A DNA stretch of 27,340 nt, from assembly GCA_003427395.1 (NCBI GenBank), contig BFEA01000001.1, forward strand, positions 4,362,475 to 4,389,814. Direction: 5' to 3'. The translations under genes and the position numbers were made by a program. Origin of the DNA: Chara braunii (lineage: Eukaryota > Streptophyta > Charophyceae > Charales > Characeae). A model generated the notes under the pieces. That model was not told the DNA's origin and ran no database searches. It saw only the letters and a list, made by a program, of their open reading frames with translations. Below, one piece after another: positions 9,657-19,531 of the stretch (its first letter is position 1; every line of letters begins with the position of its first letter).

Positions 9657-9787
9657 ACCAAAAAAAAAAAAAAGAGAGAATTAGGCTTTATTTTTTGAAA
9701 ACCGGTTTCCCGGTTCACCCCCCCGGGGCTGGTCCGGCTTCGGTTCCACTGGGCAAGCTGAACCGGCCGGTTGCCGGCCCAGCCCTG

Positions 9788-9795
9788 CTTTAGAC
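9788..9795. repeat. hAT 8-bp target-site duplication, right
   Basis: CTTTAGAC immediately after the terminal CCAGCCCTG; the TTTAG words of the original target continue to about 9810. Confidence 0.88.
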
Positions 9796-10513
9796 CCCTT
9801 TAGCCCCTTTAAAACCAATTTCTACCCCCCTTCCCCCCCATTGACAGCGAAGTTGAGCCAACACTAAAAAAGAGAAAGAGCCCCCAGGAATCGGGCTCCT
9901 CTCGGTAGGTGCAGAAAACCCCAACCGCCAAAAAAAATATAAAAAAAAAAAATCCCCCATGCCTGGGTACCCCGGGTGTCATGCCCAGGTGCCCAGCCGG
10001 GAATGACAATCTTCCTAGTTGTATACAACAAAGGCTTAATCAAGTCCAAAGACTCCAAACCAATGTGAACCAACCCTCGAAGGAAACCGACTATCAATGA
10101 AAGAAGCAAATGCTACCATGCAATTAAGCAAACAAAGTGAACCTGAGTGACAAGGCCAATGAAGCCGCACTTCTTCTCCAGAGTGTTCTCCCTCCACTCG
10201 ATACCTTGCATCAATCCTAGCTATGGCAGACTCCACTCTCCACAACAACACAACAAGGAGTCTTCTCTCCAGTCATTTTAAAGTTTGCCTCAGTGATGTA
10301 CTGGTGGTTTAAAGCCACACTTGTTTAGTTCAATCACGACATAAAAGTCCAAAAAAAAAATGCAGCGAGATGATTTAAAATTTGGTAATCGGAAAAGTCC
10401 GACTAGGTGGATAGACTCATCTTCAATCCTTTCCTCTCCATTCGCAGAAGTAGACTGTTGAAGGACCTCATTTATAATCTGAGATAGCTTGATACTGATT
10501 TGTCTCTGGGCAA
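9796..10513. other. Intron sequence between hAT and LINE-C
   Basis: Contains A-runs near 9928-9950, CCCGGG-type words and no sustained coding frame. Part of the left end could belong to the 3' end of LINE-C, but I cannot align it to LINE-A with confidence. Confidence 0.4.
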
Positions 10514-11445
10514 GGGACCCCTGAACAGCCTTGATCGCTCCAAAGGCGGAGGATTGACTGTCGCCTTGCCCTGATATACTGCAGCCTCCCCGGCTTCGTT
10601 ATCTATCCAGCGGCTAACCTCGTCAACCATCGCTGGTGCACGACTACAGTGGGCAGCTGCATACTCACATAGGCTCCCAGCTCTTCCACTGTAGTCTGTT
10701 GTCTTCGATGGTTGCTATGTCCCCTTCAGCGGCCACTGCTTGAAAAACATTTTCTTGCTGAAGCCCGCCTTAATGGTCCCTGGGGGCCCTGACATCTTGG
10801 TCTGCTGCCATCTGGATCTGATCTCTGTTTCGGTCATCTGGATGAGGGAGTGCCACAACTCCTCCCTGTCTGTTTCTTCACCCTCCGAAGTCAGAAGGCA
10901 TCTTCGCTTCCAGATCGTCCACAGAGAGGCCTTCCTTTACATTAGGTACCATAAGCGTGCGGCGGCGTTTAGGTAGGGGGTAGGGGGGGCATGGTGAAAA
11001 GGGAGAACCACAACCTTGTTACTCTCGATGAGACCCAGACAGCTGCTGCACACTTCATTAGGCAATGGACTACGTCCTCATCGCTGTGTGCATGAGCACG
11101 TTTTGCTGGTGGGAGAGCAATTGGGGTCGTGCATTCTTTCTGCGCTCATGAAGCCGTTGACTTACAGGGAGGGCTGCATAGGCCATCAGCCACTGCGCAC
11201 TATGTACGTTTATAGGTTTGATTTGAATGTACTCCTTCCAGAGGATTGCGAGTATGGAGACAGGGTCCAAATGCGGTAGTTTTTACCACCTTTGTTGTAT
11301 GATTGCGGCTGGGTCCTTAGTTATTAAGCCTAGGTTGTGCCCAGATTCGACTGAGTAATCTATTAAGTGGAGGGGGGAGGTTGACTCTTCTCGGTGGCAG
11401 CACCATTCCTTGGGGTCATACTCCACATCTTTGATTGCCTTGAAA
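10514..11445 (-). mobile_element. LINE-C: decayed 3' fragment of a related LINE
   Basis: A 5'-truncated, heavily mutated copy. On the minus strand, from right to left, it aligns with LINE-A from the stretch around LINE-A 3690. It then shows QWLMAYAALPVSQRLHERRK near 11200, the block before the zinc segment, and a degraded LWTIWKRRC near 10900. Near 10560-10514 it shares a 3' UTR block with LINE-A (GGAGGATTGACTGTC, matching LINE-A near 2140-2155). Frames are broken many times. No poly(A) tail or target duplication was found, so its 3' boundary is approximate. Confidence 0.8.
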
Positions 11446-11522
11446 GGATGGTATCACAAAAGTGTAGTACAGATCTGACAGGTAATCCTTCCAAAGGGAA
11501 GCAACTAGTGCTGTCACGATCG

Positions 11523-11862
11523 TTTAAACCACCACTGCCCGCAAACCTATTTTAACGAACCAAGCAGGAGATCGCCGCACCTTTGCTACCAAGCCTTTCT
11601 TTTCCAGCTATCCCATTGGGACAGTGGCAATCCACCCATGTGGGCGGGGCCGATGCAGGAAAAGGACCGTTGTGCTGTTGCTGGATACCGTCGCACAAAT
11701 CTCAACCGTCATCATGACAGGTTCCTGCTCTCCACGCGGAGACAGCAGGCTGCTGAACCATCCTGCACGGTGGATTGCCAGTGAGATGTAGGGCCTCCCT
11801 CTGCTACTCACTAATTGTGCAAAATGAGAATGAATCGTCCACCAGAACATGGAAAGATACAC
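11523..11862 (-). repeat. Left arm of a long inverted-repeat pair
   Basis: About 340 bp that reads, on the minus strand, from GTGTATCTTTCCATGTTC to GGGCAGTGGTGGTTTAA. It is clearly related to 13631-13953 in the other orientation: the first 230 bp align well and the middle less so. It includes the dispersed core repeat at its inner end. Confidence 0.8.
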
Positions 11863-13630
11863 CCCCATACTTTCTGCTGTCGGTGGAGGTGTCTGATGCC
11901 CCTTTTTTTTTCTCACGGAAAAACTCATCATGTTCTTATTGAAATGCAGTCCTGGACAACCCGACGCCCCTTTTCTGGAGTCTGCCATGAAACGGTTTTC
12001 ACCTGTCAGCAGTAGCGAGTGCAGATCCCAGGGCTCGATCCCTAGTTCTCTCCTTACCTGTGTACAGTATCTGTGTTGACCCCGAGTGTTTGAACCCGTG
12101 ACCTGTGTTTTGACAGTTGTTGTTGTCTGTCGTAGGTCGGTGTAGGGGTAGGGGTTTGATCTGTAGACCTGTGGGATAGGAGTCCTAGCGAGTTCTAGAA
12201 GTCGTAGCTGTAGCCTGTCCGAAGGGTCAAGGTCATAGCTGCTACAGTCATGAAAGGTCAAGGTCGTAGCTGCTACAGTACCGAAAGGCCAAGTCTAAAG
12301 ACTTCCGGAAGTGGCCTTTCGGAGTAGGTCCACGTTTAGACAGAGGCAAGTGGGCAAGTGGTGGAGCCAACCTCAGTGCGTTGGCAGTGCGACTGCAGCG
12401 AGGTTGTGGTCCAACCCCATGCAGTGAGCATTACAGTCCAGTCAGTCCCAGTCCAGTCCAGCAAGTACCATACGGGACTGTGTGCACAATGGGCCGAGGG
12501 AAAAGGGCCAGACCAGCGAGCTACAGAAGTATAAATCAGGAGGCAGCACCCAGCCATTCATTCATTCCTGCGTAAGCCATGCGGAAGCGCTGCCATAGCG
12601 ACTTGTGTGAGGTGGTCTGCAGTGAGCCCGAGGACGAAGAGGGCGAGAAGGAGTTAGCCATAGCGATAGGGTAGAAGCGGCCATAGCCGCCTTAGCTGTA
12701 GGTGTGTGTGAGTGTGTGCGCAAGTGTGCAGGGTGTGCGTGTGGGGTATCCAGGGTGATCCTGTATGCGAACAGCAGTGTCAAGGGAGTGACGAACAGAG
12801 AGTTGTTCAGGCGATGAGCCGCCATAGCCATGTGAAGTGAACTTTGTATCTGAGTGTGTTTTCAGTACTATATCTCTGAGTTCTGAGTGAGCACCTGGCG
12901 CCAGTTTGCTGCTTGACCTGTTTGCATACGTGTGATGTGTGAATGAATGCGAGTCTGATTGCATCCAATTGTAAAAGACCAAAATTACAGCAGTGTAGCT
13001 TTCCATGTTCTAGCGGGAGATCTTCACCTGCTCAGCCAACCCCCCATTGCATCCTGGGCAGTCAATGCTGGCAGGAACATACAGTTTTTCTTTATCACAA
13101 TGATCGCAATCCTTATTGTATCAAGGGGACGCTGGACCCGTTTTCCAGCAGGTGTGGATCCCCACCAATAGACTGGAGCAACCGAAAATCGTACTAGAGG
13201 AGGCTGCTCATATCACTTTCCCTAGTAATGATACTCTGGTATTGTCAACAAAAAAAAAGGTTTTTTACAGAAGACTCCAAGGGCCTCGCTCCACTACACA
13301 ACACACTACATGAATGTGGACGCTTTGGGGACCAGGAACATTCAAAATGTTCGACTCATTGGGATGCACCTGGTCCTGAAAGAGTCCACGTGCATGTAGA
13401 GTGATGCGTAGTGGAGCAGCTAAGCTGTGCGTCGCTCCACTACTCACCACATGGCAGACTCCATAAAATGGGAATCGGAGTCTGCTAGTCGTAATCACAA
13501 AAAGGAAAAAAAAAAAAGATCCTCTCATCTGTAACCATCGAATCTCCTTTGCATCCCGACTTTGGGCTGTTCACCGCTCTGCAAGCCTCGCTACTACTCA
13601 CCACAGGCACAAAAAACAAAAACTATGGCG
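11863..13630. other. Spacer between the inverted arms
   Basis: No transposase or other recognisable coding sequence. It holds a 31-bp tandem repeat (12221-12290), a CAGTCCAGTCC cluster near 12433-12470, several CCATAGC words at 12590-12835, a third partial core repeat at 12993-13020, and A-runs near 13250 and 13508. A 217-codon minus-strand frame at 11608-12261 runs through the left arm and looks fortuitous. Confidence 0.5.
12221..12290. repeat. 31-bp tandem repeat
   Basis: GAARGGTCAAGGTCRTAGCT units start at 12221 and 12252, with a partial third at 12283 and a shorter relative just before, near 12199. Confidence 0.8.
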
Positions 13631-13953
13631 GTGTAGCTTTCCATGTTCTAGCAGAAGATTCATTCTCATTTTGCACAATTAGTGAGTAGCGGAGGGAGGT
13701 CCTACATCGCACTTGTGATCACCATCAGGAATGGTTCAGCAACCTGCTGTCCACCCGTGGAGAGCGGGAACCTGTCATAATGAGGATTGACATTTGTGCG
13801 ACAGCATCCAGCAACAGCGCGATGGTGTCCCAACTGGCTTTGCTCCCTGGTGTACCCCGCCATACCACAACCAAGGCTGCCATGCCCCTGCTAGCATCGG
13901 TAGAAATGCGTTTCTGTGAGAATTCTTTGATGTCGGGGGCAGTGGTGGTTTAA
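13631..13953 (+). repeat. Right arm of a long inverted-repeat pair
   Basis: Starts GTGTAGCTTTCCATGTTC and ends GGGCAGTGGTGGTTTAA, the mirror of the left arm. The CAGTGGTGGTTTAA words face outwards on both sides. This suits either one element of 2431 bp with long terminal inverted repeats or two separate insertions in opposite directions. No clean target duplication was found. Confidence 0.8.
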
Positions 13954-14700
13954 GTAAGAGCGGATTCAACAAAGAAGCATGCAGGGATGCAACAGCGAAT
14001 CATGCTCCCAATTGGGTAGCAATCAATGCCACTGTCTCGGGATTTCTCGACCATAACGGGGAGCAGCGTAGGCTGAGTACATATGTTGTAAGGGACGCTG
14101 GACCTGGTTTCCAGCTGCAGAAATGCAAACTCTGTTCTTTGGGGGCAAGAACAAAGAAAGGGATTCGGTAATCTCACAAAATGAAAGAATTTGAATTCCT
14201 GATCTTTTTTATCGACAGTTACATGTGTGTACCGTTCAGCCACCAGGCCAGCACAGCAGCACAAATTCTTCACAGCCCAGCAGCAGGGGTTTACAGCAGA
14301 CCTAAGACTGGGCGACTGCCCCTTCTGCATCCCAACGTTGGGTATGCTTTCCTGAAGGGCACACTTCAGAAGGGGCCCGATCTTCCAAAGAGGCTCTTCT
14401 GAAGGTCGTTTATCCTTTTGGCAAAACAAAGCCCATCAGCCACATGACATGTCACGAATTCAACACAGAACTATACAGGCAGTTCCACAAATGAGAGAGC
14501 AGTCACCATGGGACAGCAGGAAAATACACCTGTCATCATCAATTGCAGGGGAACCGAAAAAAAAAGATTCAGGGGAATCCGCACAGACGCAATGTAGGGT
14601 CGTAACTTCTGGTCCACTCAATACTCAGAGGTCAAAAGTCAGCCTTTGAAATGGCATCAGAAAGTCCGTGAGTCAAAAGGCAGTTGGTCAAGAGTCAAGG
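13954..14700. other. Intron sequence before LINE-B
   Basis: No gene. It contains the word AAGGGACGCTGGACC near 14092 that is also found near 13128 and 24704, the palindrome CCCAACGTTGGG near 14332, and several GTCAA words at 14630-14700. The 5' edge of LINE-B could lie within its right part. Confidence 0.4.
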
Positions 14701-14726
14701 TAGAGGGGTTGCAGAAGTTGCAGGTG

Positions 14727-15010
14727 AGAGCGCGAGCGCCGATCGGGGAGCGCTGGGCTGCACCGCTCGACCCTCGGCCAGACGCGCCAGGAGAGTCGAC
14801 ATTTTTTGACTCGGAGGGAGTCCGAAGCGCGTGCAGCCCCGCGCGAAGGGTCGCGCGCCTCGACATCTGGGAGGGATACGGCGGACTTACAAGGCAAGCC
14901 ACGCCACGCCACGCCCTCGGGCGTGGCGGTCTCATTTTTGTATCGGGAGGAATACACATGGCGGTCTCATTTTTGAATCGGGAGCGTGAACGGAGAGAAC
15001 GAAGTGGAAT
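14727..15010 (+). promoter_or_regulatory. CpG-rich 5' segment of LINE-B
   Basis: Far richer in CG dinucleotides than the rest of the window. It carries CCACGCC repeats ending in a CACGCCCTCGGGCGTG hairpin and a 35-bp duplication of TGGCGGTCTCATTTTTG (14924 and 14959). Position upstream of the ORFs suggests an internal LINE promoter; that function is inferred, not shown. Confidence 0.45.
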
Positions 15011-15658
15011 AGAGGAGAAAACCAAAATAAGGACAAAGGGAGTGGAAACACGGGTAAGTACGGGGAGAAGGGGGGAAGATAGAGAAGAAGGCGGAGGGGA
15101 AAGGAAGGAGAGAAACCTTTCATTTCGAGCGTGTTGCTGTCATAACCACAGGTAAGCTAAAGTGCTCTACGTCGGAGAAGGGCATCTGCAAGGCGAAGGG
15201 CATAGAATATGAAAGAAGAATCTATCATCTACGACGCATTGTTGTCGCTGCTTTACAGGTAAGCAATTCTTCTCCAGTGAAGAAGTGGCTTCTTCGACAG
15301 CACTACACGACACCTCTATGAAATGTAAGCAAGGAATATTATCCTCGTTATCCATTCTTTCTAGACGAACCATACTACCCATCGGATTAAAGGAGGGGGA
15401 GACTTACAAGGGATTACTTACGAGGAATAGACGACGGTAAAACTTTTTTTGTAAAGCTTTCTTTGTTCCTTACGAGTTCATCTTCGTCACTGTCAATAGC
15501 ATTGCATTGAGTAGTCGGGACATGAGAACCGCACGCCAGGGCAGAGAGGAACGCGACAGAAAGCCGAGAGGAATGGAACATAAGGGAAATGTTGAGTGTT
15601 GACATCAGCGGAAAGCATGACGAATGAGAAGCATACGTGAGTTGATGAGAGTAAGGGG
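15011..15658 (+). other. LINE-B 5' UTR between CpG-rich part and monomers
   Basis: No defended ORF. It contains two strong splice-donor words on the plus strand, CACAG|GTAAGCTAAAG near 15152 and TACAG|GTAAGCAATT near 15258. Whether they are used is unknown. Confidence 0.4.
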
Positions 15659-16380
15659 TTGAGAGGTACGGGAGTAAGAAGAGCAACGACAAATTGGGTT
15701 GACGACCGCATATGGGAGATGATGGGAGTAAGGTATTGAGAGGAACGGGACAGTGCGTCAGTGTGAGGAAGGAAAAGTGAGTGTGTGGCGCGAGGGGAGA
15801 GAAAGTCCCGGGGAAGGAAAAGAGGGGAAGGGAGTAAGAGTACAGAAGGGGGGAGGCAGAGTTGAGAGGAACGGGACGTCAGTGGGACGAAGGGAACGTG
15901 AGAGAGAGGAGGGAGGGGAGAGAGAGTCAAGGGGAAGGAAGGAAAGGGAAGGAAGAGAGGGGAAGGGAGGACGAGTAGGGAGGGGGGAGGCAAGGTTGAG
16001 AGGAACGGGATATCAGTGTGAGGAAGGAAACGTGAGCGTGAGGAGTGAGGTGAGAGAGAGTAAAGGGGAGGTAAGAGAGGGGAGAGGAGAACGAATACGG
16101 AAGGGGGGAGACAGAGTTGAGAGGAAGGGGACGTGAGGGTGAGGAAGGGAACGTGAGTGTGGGGCGTTAGGTGAGGGAGAGTCACGGGGAAGGAAGAGAG
16201 GGGACGGGAGGACGAGGGAGGGCAGAGTTGAGAGGAACGGGACGCCAGTGTGAGGAAGGGAATGTGAGTGTGAGGAGTGAGGTGAGAGAGAGTCACAGGG
16301 AAGGAAGAGAGGGGAAGGGAGGAAGAGTACGAAAAAGGGAAGGCAGAGTGGTAGTCGAGGAGAGAGGGAAGTAAGAGACC
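15659..16380 (+). repeat. GA-rich tandem monomers ahead of LINE-B ORF1
   Basis: Units marked by TTGAGAGGWACGGG start at 15659, 15736, 15862, 15996, 16117 and 16228, so most are 111-134 bp long. Each carries AGTGTGAGGAAGGRAACGTGA and GGGGAAGGAAGAGAGGGGA type blocks. The units are diverged. The array sits about 290 bp upstream of the ORF1 start, where some LINEs carry tandem promoter monomers. The long minus-strand frame through it is a composition artefact. Confidence 0.8.
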
Positions 16381-16664
16381 AGAAGGAAGAGGAAAGGGGG
16401 GGGGAGGGAGTAGGGGGAGGAGGGGAAAGGGAAGGGTGTTGGAGAGGCGAAGGACTGAGTCAAGAAGGACGAAAAGAGGGGAAGGGGGAGAGAGTAAAAT
16501 TGGGGACATACTGGAGTAACGTAGAGGAGGGACGGATGACAACAGGTAAGTGGTAAAGGAGTGAGGGGAGAGAGAGGCACGGTAAAAGGTGGGAGGGGAA
16601 GGAAGGGAGAGCAAGATCCGGGAGAGGGAGGGAAGGTAAGGACCAAGAACTAAGAAAGGAGGAA
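16381..16664 (+). other. GA-rich leader before LINE-B ORF1
   Basis: Continues the purine-rich strand bias of the monomers without clear units. A donor-like CAG|GTAAGTGG lies near 16545. ORF1 starts in the context GGAAATGACGTC. Confidence 0.4.
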
Positions 16665-19100
16665 ATGACGTCATCTTACGCAGAGGCAGCCAGGAGAGCC
16701 ATGAACGATAAGGAAAAAATGGCTTTCAATCAAGGTCAGGGAACAGGGGATAGGACACATCCTTCTCAGGCTACGTCACAAACAGGAACGAAGGCGGAAA
16801 TGGGCATGGGCAAGGTGCGTTCATTAGGGCAGAGAGCAATGGAATTTCTGTTGGAAAAGACAAAAATCACGACAGAAATCAAAGTCTCCAAAGAAGTTTT
16901 GAAGGGAGATGGAGGAAAGGAAGAAGAAGTGGATGTTTGGGAATATCCAGAAGAGGATATTCAGTCACTCAATGAGCTATATGAGAAGCACGCAGTCATC
17001 TTCAATTTTTCACGAAGAAGCAGGGAGCTCTCGATGAATGAGAAACGCAGATGGGTGATGGACAGACTCTGAGCAATGGAAAGTATACCAGGAAGGGAAC
17101 CGGAGGTGTCATATCATAAGAGGGGAAGATTTTATGTGATGATTGTTTGTGTAGATCACACTTATGCTCAATACTTGCTAGCTATTGGCTCCCTGAAATG
17201 TAAAGGGGCGGTGGTAACCATTCAAGTGTGGAAGCCACCGCGTCCTCCACAAGCGGAAGCATCAAGGCACAGACAGTCAATGATGCGGAATCATTTTTGG
17301 GTGCAGTTTGATAATCTGTCGGAAGGAATGCACAGTTTCATAGAAAAGAGACTCACGGAGGAATTTCCCAACAACCCAATTATTGATTGGCTCCCGGCTA
17401 ATCACGACTTTCTAGCCCCTAATCATGATTCCAGAGTGGCATGTCTTGACGTCAAGTCGGGTGCTCCCCCGAAATTCCCGGACCAATGGATTTTCAGGAA
17501 AGGAGGGCAGAGACTCACTATATTCGTGTCAACAAAGACGAACCCCTACTGTTTCAAGTGTAGGGGAAGAGGCCATCTGGGTCAGTTCTGTCCGCAGGGG
17601 GGGATCAACTCAGCACAGTACAGGGGGTGGATCTTTGACGATAACTTGGAATCTCCAAGGTGGGTGTGGGTTCTAAAAAGGGAACCTACAGTCAAACCAG
17701 ACATATACCCACCCTATGATAGTAGGTGGAGGCAGACAGGGGCAAGAAGGATGGAGGAGAAGGAGACTGGGTTTCTGAACAAGCCAATGCTGGAGGAGTC
17801 AATGATCTTGGATGATCAGCAAAGGCTTCTCGTCATCGAAGAGTTACATGTCATTGGGAAAAATGTCGAACAAGCTTTTCTCGAAAACTTGGCTGCCAGG
17901 CAACAGCAGCAGAATCAGATGAGCAAACAGGAACAAGAGCAAAGTGCCAGCAATCCGAATACCCAGGAAGAACAGGGTGACAACATGGAATGTGGGGTGG
18001 AGGAGGGGAGCCTCGAAAGCGGATCTCGTCAGTCATTGAAAAGGAGAGAATTATCTGAAGAAGGAAAAGGTTCGGATCAGAACGAACAGGACACGCATCG
18101 GAGCAAATGATTACAGAGCAGCACGGACGATAAACAGACGGACAGAAGTCAAACCACGGGCACAAAGGAAGATTCACAGCAAGGAAAAGAGGTGAGTACA
18201 CAGCAAACACCATCGTCGGGTAGCCGGCAAGAAACGGACTCCACCGATTCGACTGGGGGGAGTGGCTCAAAGGGGGACTCTGAGGACAAAGAGGAAGGTA
18301 GTAGGGAGCGTATGTGGAATGCGGAAAACATGACGGCGGAAGAAATAAGACAAGCGGAGGAGGATCAGCGTGATTGCTCTGAAGACTCGGATCCAGAGGA
18401 ATCATCGACAGAAGATAATATGGAAGAGGAGATCACCACACTTGAGCAGTGGAAGCAGGAGGTAGAACAGCGAGAATGGGGGCGAACAGTAGAATGTGAA
18501 ATCAGCCTAGCTCACCACAAACATCTCAGGAATCTGAAACAGGCAACGCAAGCAAGTGAGGACATTACATCAGAGAATCGGTTTGAGTTGCTGAAAAGGG
18601 AGGGGGAGATAAATGAATTTTACGCGGCACAATATGCAAGGAAAGCGCGTACGGTCAAAAATGGCATCCATATTCAACAAGATGAATATGCTAAGAACTT
18701 TCAATGGCCCAACACCTATCAGAGTAAAGCTAGCAAAGATGGTAATAGGAAACGGAAAGCACAGGCAGAGGACGACCAAGAAAGCAGAGCAAATCAGGCA
18801 ACGGACTCACAGGACTGTTTGATGGAGGACGCAAGCCAACAACAAGAGGGAGATGAGCAAAAACAGAAGGAGGATCTGCAAAGGCAAGCAGCGGTTCTGG
18901 AGGCTCATGTTAATGCATTAAGGGATGAGAAAAGGGAATTGGAGGAGGATACTATAAATTTGCTAAAAATAGCAAAAGGTCATCTGAAAGACATTGATGC
19001 AGCCGCAAAATTGGGAGCAAAGAATGGAGCTAAAGGAAGGGTCGATGAAATGGAAAGCATTCTGATTGGGAGGTTGCAATTCATCGCTCACTTCAATTGA
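16665..19100 (+). pseudogene. LINE-B ORF1: RNA-binding protein with CCHC knuckle, two in-frame TGAs
   Basis: ORF1 of the LINE, expected to coat the element RNA. It starts at ATG 16665 (MTSSYAEAARRAM). A single frame stays open to 19100 apart from TGA at 17070-17072 and TGA at 18108-18110. The part after the first TGA holds an RNA-binding-like block (GRFYVMIVCVDHTYAQYL...IQVWKPP) reminiscent of the DUF4283 region in plant LINE ORF1 proteins. A classic CX2CX4HX4C zinc knuckle, CFKCRGRGHLGQFC, follows at 17550-17591. After the second TGA comes a long acidic, Ser/Glu/Gln-rich stretch ending in a likely coiled coil (QRQAAVLEAHVNALRDEKRE). This may be one 811-codon ORF with two nonsense mutations, or two adjacent proteins. 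The DUF4283 link is tentative; the knuckle is certain. Confidence 0.8.
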
Positions 19101-19483
19101 TTGTAGCCCCGAAAAATGCATGTACAGGGGGAGATCTGAAGAACATCATTGGGGAAGGCTTACCGGCTCGAGCTTACGTTCTAGGCGATAGGGGGAAGGA
19201 AGTCACAGAGGGATCTGAAGGGGGAGAGGGAGAGGACTTTAGACCACTTCTCATGCATGTGGAGGAAAAGGCTATCTTGAGGGAAGGCCTGGTATGGATG
19301 CCATGGCAGGTTGTGGAAACTATCCCTTATGGTCTGTTAGGGGGTATGGAATCGCCAGAATGGGTGGCGCGCTGCGCGGCGGTGGCAGTCAAGGTAGAAG
19401 CTTTTGCATGGAAGCCTGATTACCTTGACAAGAGGGTGACTCCCTTTTCAACAGTCATCAATATAGAGGGAGTGGATTCTTAA
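19097..19483 (+). CDS. Small ORF between LINE-B ORF1 and ORF2
   Basis: An open frame of 128 codons overlapping the end of the ORF1 frame; it has no ATG at its start and begins around TTG. It is in a frame one base behind ORF1, so a single missing base near 19090 could make it the tail of ORF1. Features: Gly/Glu-rich start, then hydrophobic GLVWMPWQVVETIPYGLLG and a mixed C-terminus. No family recognised. Stops follow before the ORF2 ATG at 19532. It could equally be a separate product or leftover sequence. Confidence 0.4.
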   Translation: MIVAPKNACTGGDLKNIIGEGLPARAYVLGDRGKEVTEGSEGGEGEDFRPLLMHVEEKAILREGLVWMPWQVVETIPYGLLGGMESPEWVARCAAVAVKVEAFAWKPDYLDKRVTPFSTVINIEGVDS

Positions 19484-19531
19484 AGCCCATAAACATGTGA
19501 AATATAGACCTGGGGAGATAAGGGAAAGGTT

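Larger units (their letters stand above)
8597..9787. mobile_element. Non-autonomous hAT-like DNA transposon, 1191 bp
   Basis: A cut-and-paste element with no transposase of its own. The ends are CAGGGCTGG at 8597 and CCAGCCCTG ending at 9787, an inverted pair that fits the CAGGG start of hAT superfamily termini. Directly outside both ends is CTTTAGAC, an exact 8-bp target duplication, the length hAT elements make. The sub-terminal 100-120 bp on each side are rich in ACCGG/CCGGT words in both orientations, a pattern compatible with transposase binding sites. The interior has no open frame with transposase similarity, an A13 run near 8777, and two strong hairpins. It would need a hAT transposase from elsewhere to move. 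Confidence 0.9.

Noticed and set aside
11608-12261. 217-codon minus-strand frame
   Set aside because: Runs through an inverted-repeat arm and into tandem repeat DNA; no protein family, and the matching arm at 13631-13953 does not keep the frame open.
14824-14843. Host splice donors and exons on the plus strand around LINE-B
   Set aside because: Several CAG|GTAAG words exist (near 15152, 15258, 16545) but no coding blocks accompany them, so no plus-strand host gene is called.
14646-15155. 169-codon plus-strand frame over the LINE-B 5' segment
   Set aside because: Charged, CpG-driven composition with many Arg/Glu; no domain, and it crosses the 35-bp duplication without protein logic.
15493-16674. 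393-codon minus-strand open frame rich in Ser, Pro, Leu
   Set aside because: It is the pyrimidine-strand reading of the GA-rich monomer array; the repetitive composition leaves few stop codons. No domain.
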